In this document: one piece after another, positions 57,273-64,000 of the stretch | How the letters are laid out: every line of letters starts with the position of its first letter | Position numbering within the stretch: the first letter of the stretch is position 1 | Assembly: GCF_013410375.1 (NCBI RefSeq) | Contig: NZ_JACCFL010000001.1 | Location: 2,728,001-2,792,000, forward strand | Length of the DNA: 64,000 nucleotides | Reading direction: 5' to 3' | From: Leifsonia shinshuensis | GTDB taxonomy: Bacteria > Actinomycetota > Actinomycetes > Actinomycetales > Microbacteriaceae | The notes under the pieces: model-generated | What the model saw: only the letters and a program-made list of their open reading frames with translations | Database searches by the model: none | Told to the model about the DNA's origin: nothing | Position numbers and translations under genes: made by a program

Positions 57273-57734
57273 ATGAGTCAGTTGCCGCCGCCCGGCTGGT
57301 ATCCCGACGCAGACACGCGGTTCCAGCGCTGGTGGGACGGAAGCCAGTGGACCGACGCCGTCCGCCCGCTCGCGCCGTCCGCGCCGGTCGACGTCCCGCC
57401 TCCGGCCAACGGCCTGGCCACGGCGGCACTCGTGTCGGGGATCGTCGCCGCCGGGGTGGTCGTGCTGGCGCTGGCGACCGGGAGCGGCGTCGACCCGCTC
57501 TTCGCCCTGCTGATCCTGGCCGGGGCCGGGCTGTCCATCGGACTCGGCGTCCCCGGCCTGATCCGCGCGGGCCGCGCGGCGGGGCACGTCGGGAGGGCCC
57601 GCGCGATCTGGGGGATCTGCCTCGGCGCCGGGGCCCTGCTGGCGTGCGCGCTCGTGGTGGCGCTGCTCTTCACCGGGTCGCCGGTGGACGGCGGGACGAA
57701 CGCAGCGGGTGGGGTGTCCCGGATCCGCGGCTGA
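57273..57734 (+). CDS. DUF2510 membrane protein
   Basis: 153 residues. N-terminal DUF2510 motif PPPGWYPDADTRFQRWWDGSQWTD, an actinobacterial tryptophan-rich module, a Pro linker, then three to four membrane helices resembling DUF4190. The module probably lies on one face of the membrane and may bind envelope components; function unknown. GAGGAG upstream of the ATG. Confidence 0.88.
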   Translation: MSQLPPPGWYPDADTRFQRWWDGSQWTDAVRPLAPSAPVDVPPPANGLATAALVSGIVAAGVVVLALATGSGVDPLFALLILAGAGLSIGLGVPGLIRAGRAAGHVGRARAIWGICLGAGALLACALVVALLFTGSPVDGGTNAAGGVSRIRG

Positions 57735-57839
57735 ACTCTCGGGCCGATGCGTTTCGGCGAGCTGTCGATTTCGGGCGCGCTCCCCCGTCGTAGTGCTGAG
57801 TCGACAGCCCAACGTCGACCGGAACAGAAGGAGCACATC

Positions 57840-58127
57840 ATGTCTGCTTTCGTCTTCGCTTTCCGCAACGACCCCGCGGTGAACGCCACCGACGAGGACA
57901 TCGCCGCCTGGGGCGCCTGGTTCCAGCAGCTCGGCTCGGCAGTGACCGACATGGGCAGCCGGGTCGGGACCACCACGGTGCTGGGAACCTCCGCCGGCGC
58001 CAACGCGCTCTCCGGCTACGCGGTCGTGGAGGCGCCCGACCTGACCGCGGCGACCGCCCTGGCCGAAGGCTGCCCCGGCCTCTCCTACGGAGGCAGCGTC
58101 GAGGTGGGGGAACTGATCCCGATGTAG
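57840..58127 (+). CDS. YCII-related domain protein
   Basis: 95 residues. Begins MSAFVFAFRNDPAVNATDED and continues AAWGAWFQQLGSAV, with the later GYAVVEAPDLTAATALAEGCPGL. This is the YCII/DGPF dimeric ferredoxin-like pattern. AGAAGGAG precedes the ATG. The family includes dehalogenase-like and sigma-factor-associated proteins; no ECF sigma gene is adjacent. Confidence 0.85.
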   Translation: MSAFVFAFRNDPAVNATDEDIAAWGAWFQQLGSAVTDMGSRVGTTTVLGTSAGANALSGYAVVEAPDLTAATALAEGCPGLSYGGSVEVGELIPM

Positions 58128-58194
58128 GTCGTCCGCCCCTGCGGGGCCGACTGTCCGACGCCGAGGCGCTGGCGGGCTGAGTCCCGTACGCGAG

Positions 58195-58227
58195 GGGGCC
58201 GGGCGGCGAAGGGAGCCGCCCGGCCCC
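58195..58227. terminator. GC hairpin between convergent genes
   Basis: GGGGCCGGGCGGC (58195-58207) pairs perfectly with GCCGCCCGGCCCC (58215-58227), seven-base loop, followed by TT on the plus strand. Located between the YCII gene and the convergent small membrane protein, so it may serve both. Confidence 0.7.
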
Positions 58228-58266
58228 TTCCGCGTCCATTCCGCCCCGCGGCCTGACGGAGACCGG

Positions 58267-58707
58267 TCACCCGCCGCCGCAGGTGCTGAGATGCCAGGTG
58301 CCCGGGTCCATCGGGAATCCGTAGGTGAGGAGAGCGATGGTCGCGATCGCCGCACCGACCAGCACCAGAAGCGCCGCCACGACGAGGCGCCGGCCCTCGT
58401 TCAGCGCGGCGGCGACACAGGCGGCGGTCAGGGTGAGGGTTCCCAACCCGAAGGCCGCTAGCGGGGCCGTCGTCTTCAGGTTCACGACGAGGGCCGACAC
58501 CTGCTCCTGAGCCGCCGTAAGGTCGGGACCCTCGCACGCGGAGATCGCGGTCGCCTTGCCGATCGGCAGGTAGAGCAGGAGGGCGGTCACGACCAGGCCG
58601 ACGGTGACGACGGCCGTCAAGATCGCCAACGCCAGCGCGACGATCCCGAGCGCGTTCGAGCGATCGCGTGGCCGCTGTGCCTCGTGGTCGGTGGTCGTCG
58701 ATGTCAC
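58267..58707 (-). CDS. Three-helix small membrane protein
   Basis: 146 residues. Helices at about 20-46, 82-100 and 107-128. Two cysteines (SACEGPDL, LSTCGGG) outside the membrane could form a disulfide. GTG start six bases after a minus-strand TAGTAT box. No family recognised. Confidence 0.72.
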   Translation of the reverse strand: MTSTTTDHEAQRPRDRSNALGIVALALAILTAVVTVGLVVTALLLYLPIGKATAISACEGPDLTAAQEQVSALVVNLKTTAPLAAFGLGTLTLTAACVAAALNEGRRLVVAALLVLVGAAIATIALLTYGFPMDPGTWHLSTCGGG

Positions 58708-58867
58708 TGCTGGATACTACCGGCCGCGGGCTACGGCCGCTCATCAGCGGTCTCATCCGTGACGCTTCGACGACCGGGCGGGCGCCGACGAGCAGGGGTC
58801 GTGTCCGTAGTTCTGCGAATCGTGCGGAGCCTGTCGGGGCTGGATCATTCCGTTGGAGGTGGTCCTC

Positions 58868-59065
58868 ATGGGTGATCCAGCCGACGATGTGGCCGAGCCC
58901 GCCGGGGAGGCGGTGCCGTTCATCGATTGGTGGGCGCTGCGGGTGTCCGTTCCGATGACGCAACCGGGCGTGGTTCCGATCGGGGTCTCCCCGACCGTGG
59001 GGTCCCCTCCGTTGCGGTTCTGGCCGGCGGCCGCGACGACGGGTGGTCGCGCGGGAATGGAGTAG
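58868..59065 (+). CDS. Possible small protein
   Basis: 65 residues, MGDPADDVAEPAGEAVPFID followed by WWALRVSVPM. GGAGGTGG precedes the ATG at good spacing. Otherwise the segment 58708-59203 contains nothing recognised. Weak case; no homologue known to me. Confidence 0.35.
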   Translation: MGDPADDVAEPAGEAVPFIDWWALRVSVPMTQPGVVPIGVSPTVGSPPLRFWPAAATTGGRAGME

Positions 59066-59203
59066 TCCCTCCGCTGTCGCACCGACAGCCGGGGGTACGC
59101 ACTATTGCGAGTGGTCATCAGCGTCCACCGTGGGGACGATCAGGACAGTGAGCGCGCCGCACCGGTCGCGCGGAGAAAAGGCGGAGAGAAGGAGGTCACG
59201 GCC

Positions 59204-59581
59204 ATGTCTGTGATCGTGGTGATGAAGGTCCCTGTGGACGTCGACGTGTTCATGCGAACGTTGACCGAACGGGCGGACGAGTACGAGCGGATGCAGGCAC
59301 TGGCGCAGGCCGCTGGTGGCCGGTCCCACCGGTACGCCACGGGCGACGGGTCCGGGTTCCTGATCGACGAATGGACTTCTGTCGACGCGTTCAAGGGATT
59401 CTTCCGCCGTGACGACGTCGTCGCGTTCATGGCATCCGTCGGTGTGGACACCGATGCTGAGCGTCTCATCCTGATCGGCGACGCCATCGACTCCCCCGAC
59501 CGGTACGATCTCAACCCAGCCCCAGCCACCGCAAGGCTCGCGACTACCGCAGCGCCCGGCGGAGCGTCCACCGCGCCGTAA
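59204..59581 (+). CDS. Small protein resembling ABM-type monooxygenase fold
   Basis: 125 residues. MSVIVVMKVPVDVDVFMRTL and later GFLIDEWTSVDAFKGFF suggest a dimeric alpha-beta barrel of the antibiotic-monooxygenase type, though similarity is loose. The C-terminal 20 residues are Ala/Thr-rich. AGAAGGAGG upstream of the ATG. Precedes the GAF/LuxR regulator by about 125 bases on the same strand and may be cotranscribed. Confidence 0.75.
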   Translation: MSVIVVMKVPVDVDVFMRTLTERADEYERMQALAQAAGGRSHRYATGDGSGFLIDEWTSVDAFKGFFRRDDVVAFMASVGVDTDAERLILIGDAIDSPDRYDLNPAPATARLATTAAPGGASTAP

Positions 59582-59706
59582 CCGCGGCCGACGGAGCCGC
59601 CATGCCTGCGGCCGGCGAGACCTGCTGGGTTCAGCGTTCTCACCCGGCGGAGTCTGTGTCAGCATTGCGTCGTGCCGGCCGGTTCGGAACCGGGCGCGGG
59701 GGCAAC

Positions 59707-60684
59707 ATGCGGGACGAGTTGGATGCTGAGGTGCAACGCCTCCTGGAGTCGCAGACCCAGGAGGAGGTCGTCGCTGCGGTGCTCGTGGGGGCGGGCGCGC
59801 TTGCACACGCCGATGGTGTGCGGGTGGCCGAGCTCACCGTTGAGGGCGGAGTCCGCTACCGTGTCGTCGGCCTGCGTGGATCCGGCGTCGACATCGCCGC
59901 CCGCATGGTCGTCGATCCCCTCGGTCACCCGCTGATCCGGCACTACCTCCAGACCAGGACGACGGAGCTCGTCAGCGTCGACGACATCCTCCCGGGCCGC
60001 CGGTGGATCGAGCATCCGCTGTACCGCGAGGTGTACCAGCCAGAGGGGCTGCGATCCCAGATCAGCGGCGAGCTCGTCCACTCGAACGGGGCGGTGACGA
60101 CACTGTCGCTCGCCAGAGGCGGCTCCGACTTCGACACGCGGGAGCGGGAGAGCCTGGCCCGGTACCGGCGCATCCTGCGAACCGTTTGGGGGCGAGTCCG
60201 GCAGTGGGAGCAGACGAACGCAGTGCTCACTGCGCTCGACCACGTCGCGGAAGACGATGGCGCCCTGGTGATGGTCCTTCCGGCGCACGGCGGCGAGGTG
60301 CTCTACTCGACCAGGTCGTTCGCCGCCGCGCTCGAAGCACGCCCGCTGCTCAGCGACGAACTCCACGACCTGATCAGGGAGTCGCCGCTTCACAGGGCGC
60401 CCATCCCCCTCGATGCCGACCACGCGATCGATGTGTCGTGGGCGAGCGACGGCGACCTGATCGTCGTCCGCGGCATCCGGCGCGACCGGCTCGGATTGAG
60501 CACGCGGGAGATCCAGGCGCTGCAGGCGCTCAGCTCAGGGATGACAGCACGGGCGGCGGCGTCCGTGCTCGGGGTGGCCACGTCGACGCTGAACAAGCAC
60601 CTCGAGCACGCCTACGCAAAACTCGGCGCGCACGACCGAGTGACCGCCGTCACCATCGCCCGGGAGCACGGCGTCATCCGCTGA
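59707..60684 (+). CDS. LuxR-family transcriptional regulator with sensory N-terminus
   Basis: 325 residues. The N-terminal 240 look like a GAF-type ligand domain without clear catalytic residues. The C-terminus has a LuxR helix-turn-helix: LSTREIQALQALSSGMTARA, STLNKHLEHAYAKLG and VTAVTIAREHG. No ATPase or receiver domain. ATG at 59707 follows GGGGG. A decayed copy of the same C-terminal end lies about 1.5 kb downstream (62153-62194). Confidence 0.87.
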   Translation: MRDELDAEVQRLLESQTQEEVVAAVLVGAGALAHADGVRVAELTVEGGVRYRVVGLRGSGVDIAARMVVDPLGHPLIRHYLQTRTTELVSVDDILPGRRWIEHPLYREVYQPEGLRSQISGELVHSNGAVTTLSLARGGSDFDTRERESLARYRRILRTVWGRVRQWEQTNAVLTALDHVAEDDGALVMVLPAHGGEVLYSTRSFAAALEARPLLSDELHDLIRESPLHRAPIPLDADHAIDVSWASDGDLIVVRGIRRDRLGLSTREIQALQALSSGMTARAAASVLGVATSTLNKHLEHAYAKLGAHDRVTAVTIAREHGVIR

Positions 60685-60739
60685 CCAGCTCCTCGTATCC
60701 AGTCGCCGGTCGGTACGAGAAAGGAGCCGGCCACCCCGG

Positions 60740-61072
60740 CTACGGGTTCAGCTGGTCGTCGATCGCCGCTTTGAAGGCCTCGAGTTCCAGCGTGTCGCCC
60801 TCGTAGACCGTTCCCCCGCCGGCCCAGGTGAGCGCCAGCGTGCCGACAGTCTCGTCTCCCGTCACCTCGGCGCCTTCGAAGCGGGCGTGATCGATGACGT
60901 CGTCGTGGCTCCCGTTGTGGTGCTCATCGTCGAAGAAGTAGATCGTTTTCGGAGTGAGAACGAGTCGACCGGCATGCCGGCCGTCCTCATCCAGTCGGTC
61001 GGCTCCCACTTCCGCGATCGGCTGCTCGCCCTTCGGGAGCCTGTCCGGGCGACCCTTTGCATGTTCAACCAT
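60740..61072 (-). CDS. Small protein of unknown function
   Basis: 110 residues, acidic, soluble, with an alternating strand pattern (GRLVLTPKTIYFFDDEHHNG). No family recognised. ATG follows a minus-strand TATGGT by six bases. Convergent with the LuxR gene at 59707. Confidence 0.7.
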   Translation of the reverse strand: MVEHAKGRPDRLPKGEQPIAEVGADRLDEDGRHAGRLVLTPKTIYFFDDEHHNGSHDDVIDHARFEGAEVTGDETVGTLALTWAGGGTVYEGDTLELEAFKAAIDDQLNP

Positions 61073-61136
61073 GACCGCACCATAGACCCGGAACGCTCGC
61101 GGTTGTGAAGATCACGCAGCCCAGCTTCCGATCCGC

Positions 61137-61967
61137 TCAGATCGTGTACGCGATCAGCTTCGCGTACTCCGCCTCACCCAGCGCGTTCGCGTGCAGAGCG
61201 TCCCAGACGGCCGGGCCGAACCCGAAGATCCACGGAGTGCTCGTGCACAGCCCGTGGCCGGCGAAGCCCCCGATCACGTCGACGAAGCGGGTGTTCGCGT
61301 CACGCGCGCCCGCGACGCCCTGGCGGATGAATGCGGCCACCGCGACGAGCGCACCGTCCACCAGCGTGGCCTGCGTCGCCGTCACGTCGACCGGCGTGCC
61401 GCCGAAGCTGCCGATGTCGCAGGTCCCCGACACGACCCCGAACAGCAGCGGGTAGTCCGTGACGCGGATCTTCGCTTCGGGGGCGAGCGCGCGAATCGCC
61501 GTGACGAGACCGCTGATCTTGCCCGGGAGCGATCGGCCCGACGTCAGAGCCGTCGCGAGCGACTGGAGACAGGCGAGAGTGGCGTTGGGTCCGCTGCATG
61601 GGCGCAGGGCGTTCTGCCAGCCGAGGTCGTTGATGCCGACGGTCAGGGTCACCAGTTTCGTGGCTCCCCCGATCGCTCCGTGCGCGCTCAGATAAGCCAG
61701 CTGCGTGTACACATCGGCAGTGGTGGCGCCGGCACATGCCGCCGAGAAGGACGGCGACTGCCCAAACGATGCGGCAAGGACGGCCGGATACGCACCGGGA
61801 GCGTGCACACAGCCGGCGGCGCCGGTGCCGGCCGCTTCGGAGTCGCCGAGCGCGATGTACCGGAGGCCCCCGGACGACGTATCGGCGAAGGCGGCGCCCG
61901 ATGCGCCGAACAGGGTCGTGAGACCCAGAGCGAGAGCCGCGAGCGCGGCGATCATGCGTCGTTTCAT
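61137..61967 (-). CDS. Secreted SGNH/GDSL hydrolase
   Basis: 276 residues. Sec signal peptide (MKRRMIAALAALALGLTTLF) with cleavage near AFA-DT. Block I GDSEAAG with nucleophile Ser43, block III GINDLGW, and a terminal DALHAN containing the likely His. Resembles the Streptomyces secreted lipase/esterase group; six cysteines in the mature protein could form three disulfides. ATG at 61967 preceded by CGAGGG. Lipid or glycoside ester substrate unknown. Confidence 0.92.
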   Translation of the reverse strand: MKRRMIAALAALALGLTTLFGASGAAFADTSSGGLRYIALGDSEAAGTGAAGCVHAPGAYPAVLAASFGQSPSFSAACAGATTADVYTQLAYLSAHGAIGGATKLVTLTVGINDLGWQNALRPCSGPNATLACLQSLATALTSGRSLPGKISGLVTAIRALAPEAKIRVTDYPLLFGVVSGTCDIGSFGGTPVDVTATQATLVDGALVAVAAFIRQGVAGARDANTRFVDVIGGFAGHGLCTSTPWIFGFGPAVWDALHANALGEAEYAKLIAYTI

Positions 61968-62152
61968 GATGCCCTCGAATCCTCGGACGGATCGAACGGT
62001 TCGCCCCCTCACGAACTGCCCGGGGCCGCAGCGCCCCGGTCGCTGCAGACTATAGACCCGCGGAGAGGGCGAGCAACAGACGCCGGGCTACCGCTCGGCA
62101 CGGTCCGCCGGGCGCGAGCAGGCACCAGGAGGAAGCGTGTTCGGGGCTCCAC

Positions 62153-62194
62153 GTCACCGCCGTGGCCATCGCCCGCGAGCACCCAGGCCCGTGA
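62153..62194 (+). pseudogene. Remnant of a LuxR-type regulator C-terminus
   Basis: Translates VTAVAIAREHPGP-stop, matching the end of the regulator at 59707 (VTAVTIAREHGVIR-stop). Over the 30 bases coding VTAV-x-IAREH, 26 are identical. Nothing upstream continues the helix-turn-helix in any frame, so this is a decayed fragment, perhaps from a duplication. Confidence 0.55.
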
Positions 62195-62595
62195 CATGCT
62201 TCGGCTGGACCTTGGACAGGGATACTCCGCCTCGCACCTACCCGTGGAAAGATCCCGCCGGATGGACCGTGGTCGACGACGAGCCCAAAACCCCGCACTG
62301 GGTCTTCGTGGGATTCTTCACTGGCTAGCCTGCTTTCGCTGCGCGTCGAGGGGCGAACGGCGCTCACGATGGCGCAGGGCATTAACGAGGCCTTCGGTGG
62401 CGGGTAGAGACGCCTCCCCGCCCACTGGCGCCGGGATCCTGAACCAGTGCCAGGGGTCGGCGCTCGTCGACGTGGCCGGCGCGCTAGTGGTGGATCGTTC
62501 AGCAACCCCCCGATTGGGGTGATACGGAGTGCGCCAACCATCAGGATATTCTCAGGTCCAGATTTGTGCCATTGGGCGATCGAGCGGGGGCTCCA
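62195..62595. other. Non-coding or decayed stretch before the repeat protein
   Basis: About 400 bases with short broken frames. One frame ends MAQGINEAFGGG-stop at about 62404, which looks like the end of a degraded gene. A small CCCC-GATT-GGGG hairpin is at about 62507-62519. Candidate -10 for the repeat gene: TATTCT at about 62547. No complete gene supported. Confidence 0.5.
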
Positions 62596-64000
62596 TTGAG
62601 ACGTGCGGCTGGGTACTTGCTGTTCTCGATTCCGGCACTTATTTTTGTGGCGCTTGTTGGCGCATTCGTCCAAGCCGCAACCGCGGATTCTCTGCCAGCT
62701 TCTCTTGTCATAGGCAGTATCAGCCGCGGCGCCACAGACGGCTACTTTGAGGCGACCGTCACCGCCTCAGCGAACGGGTACATAGGCACCGTCTGCGCGG
62801 ATGCGAGTAACTGCGTCATCTCTGTGCAGGCGCAGCTCTCCAGCGACAACTCGATAGCGACGATTTCGAGCGCCTCGTATTTGAGCGGCCAGTCATACTC
62901 CAACACGTTCACCAGTCGGACGCTCCTCAAGCAGGTGGGCGCCCTGCGAACCGTTGTGAGCGGTGCAAGCGGCACGGTCGCGTCTGACTGGGTATCGGTC
63001 ACCGACCCCTACCCCTCACCATCGGTGAGCGTGAGCGTGAACTCGATCTCACGCAACCCGACCAACGGCAACCTGAACTACGACTTCTCCGCGACCGCGT
63101 CCAACTTTTGGTTGCCCGACGGCATCTGCGCCTACAGCAGCAACAGCTGCAACCTCAATATCCAGGTCAAGTTTGCCGACGGCAGCACCCAGCAGATAGC
63201 TGCGTCCGCCAACATCTACGGTCAGCCCTACCCCTACACGACCAGGTTCACCGGCAACACACTCATCCGCCAGGTCGTCGCCGCACGCGCATACCTCGCC
63301 TCCGGCGCCGCCTACAGCACACCGACCCTGTTCTACTCTGACTGGGTATCGGTCACCGACCCCTACCCCTCACCATCGGTGAGCGTGAGCGTGAACTCGA
63401 TCTCACGCAACCCGACCAACGGCAACCTGAACTACGACTTCTCCGCGACCGCGTCCAACTTTTGGTTGCCCGACGGCATCTGCGCCTACAGCAGCAACAG
63501 CTGCAACCTCAATATCCAGGTCAAGTTTGCCGACGGCAGCACCCAGCAGATAGCTGCGTCCGCCAACATCTACGGTCAGCCCTACCCCTACACGACCAGG
63601 TTCACCGGCAACACACTCATCCGCCAGGTCGTCGCCGCACGCGCATACCTCGCCTCCGGCGCCGCCTACAGCACACCGACCCTGTTCTACTCTGACTGGG
63701 TATCGGTCACCGACCCCTACCCCTCACCATCGGTGAGCGTGAGCGTGAACTCGATCTCACGCAACCCGACCAACGGCAACCTGAACTACGACTTCTCCGC
63801 GACCGCGTCCAACTTTTGGTTGCCCGACGGCATCTGCGCCTACAGCAGCAACAGCTGCAACCTCAATATCCAGGTCAAGTTTGCCGACGGCAGCACCCAG
63901 CAGATAGCTGCGTCCGCCAACATCTACGGTCAGCCCTACCCCTACACGACCAGGTTCACCGGCAACACACTCATCCGCCAGGTCGTCGCCGCACGCGCAT
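62596..64000 (+). CDS. Secreted repeat protein, 3' end outside window
   Basis: The frame opens with TTG at 62596 behind GGGGG and runs past the right edge with no stop. Residues 1-30 are a signal peptide (RRAAGYLLFSIPALIFVALV, cleavage near QAATA-DS). A divergent first repeat of about 100 residues follows, then identical 118-residue units beginning SDWVSVTDPYPSPSVSVSVN. Each unit has two close cysteines (GICAYSSNSCNL) and a Tyr/Ser/Thr/Asn-rich beta composition. Likely a secreted or cell-surface beta-sandwich protein. Function unknown; cell-wall anchor, if any, is outside the window. Confidence 0.85.
   Translation, partial: MRRAAGYLLFSIPALIFVALVGAFVQAATADSLPASLVIGSISRGATDGYFEATVTASANGYIGTVCADASNCVISVQAQLSSDNSIATISSASYLSGQSYSNTFTSRTLLKQVGALRTVVSGASGTVASDWVSVTDPYPSPSVSVSVNSISRNPTNGNLNYDFSATASNFWLPDGICAYSSNSCNLNIQVKFADGSTQQIAASANIYGQPYPYTTRFTGNTLIRQVVAARAYLASGAAYSTPTLFYSDWVSVTDPYPSPSVSVSVNSISRNPTNGNLNYDFSATASNFWLPDGICAYSSNSCNLNIQVKFADGSTQQIAASANIYGQPYPYTTRFTGNTLIRQVVAARAYLASGAAYSTPTLFYSDWVSVTDPYPSPSVSVSVNSISRNPTNGNLNYDFSATASNFWLPDGICAYSSNSCNLNIQVKFADGSTQQIAASANIYGQPYPYTTRFTGNTLIRQVVAARA
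62983..64000 (+). repeat. 354-bp tandem repeats in the secreted protein gene
   Basis: Units start at 62983, 63337 and 63691; the third is cut by the window edge at 310 bases. By reading, copies one and two are identical base for base and the visible part of copy three agrees. 354 = 3 x 118, so the frame is kept. GC content is visibly lower than in the rest of the window. Confidence 0.95.

Noticed and set aside
62137..62328. 63-codon plus-strand frame with GTG start behind AGGAGG
   Set aside because: It crosses the decayed LuxR remnant in another frame and its first half is Arg/Pro-rich shadow-like; the Trp-containing end has no recognisable homologue.
63108..63695. Two identical 77-codon frames (63108 and 63462) in the right-end repeats
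   Set aside because: They are a second reading frame of the 354-bp repeat; the real frame is the open one starting at 62596, which has a signal peptide and no stop.

Overview
The window is a very GC-rich, gene-dense stretch of an actinobacterial chromosome. It is most consistent with Microbacteriaceae (Leifsonia or Microbacterium-like): GTG and TTG starts are common, SUF-type SufS/SufU and a smc-mutM-rnc-rpmF-yceD-coaD neighbourhood are present, and many genes begin exactly at the predicted transcript start behind a TAnnnT -10 box. No genus-level assignment can be proven from the sequence alone.

Left part (1-31.7 kb), nearly all on the minus strand. After a partial CHAD-domain gene come smc, a TMEM175-like channel and a complete branched-chain amino acid ABC importer (livK, then livHMGF behind an attenuating terminator). 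A plus-strand tandem-GNAT gene and a ParD/ParE-type toxin-antitoxin pair with a frameshifted antitoxin follow. Then come the conserved housekeeping blocks: mutM-rnc-rpmF-yceD, a MoxR/DUF58/transglutaminase trio, coaD, recG and a TPR gene, rsmD, thiL, a DUF3515 lipoprotein, and ddl-gpsA-plsC-murA-leuD-leuC. In front of leuC there is what looks like a leaderless leader peptide with four consecutive leucine codons and a downstream hairpin: a leucine attenuator.

Middle (31.8-49.8 kb). TerC is translationally coupled to a PP2C phosphatase and preceded by a hairpin over its start. A small block of membrane-lipid genes (CdsA-like, two unknown membrane proteins, PlsC-like) ends at a tRNA-Glu(CTC) with a strong terminator. 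A lipid kinase, a metallo-beta-lactamase-fold protein coupled to a photolyase, a giant ATPase-LuxR regulator facing a DUF4242 gene, a NERD protein, an AlaX-type editing enzyme and a two-gene glycine-betaine transporter follow.

Right part (49.8-64 kb). A Dyp peroxidase overlaps tail-to-tail with an EamA exporter. The exporter is divergent from a MarR regulator, with two 21-bp operator-like repeats between them. SufSU, then a series of small membrane or unknown proteins, a GAF/LuxR-like regulator, a secreted SGNH hydrolase, a decayed LuxR fragment and finally a secreted protein built of 118-residue repeats identical at DNA level, which runs off the window edge. This last 5 kb looks accessory and less GC-rich.
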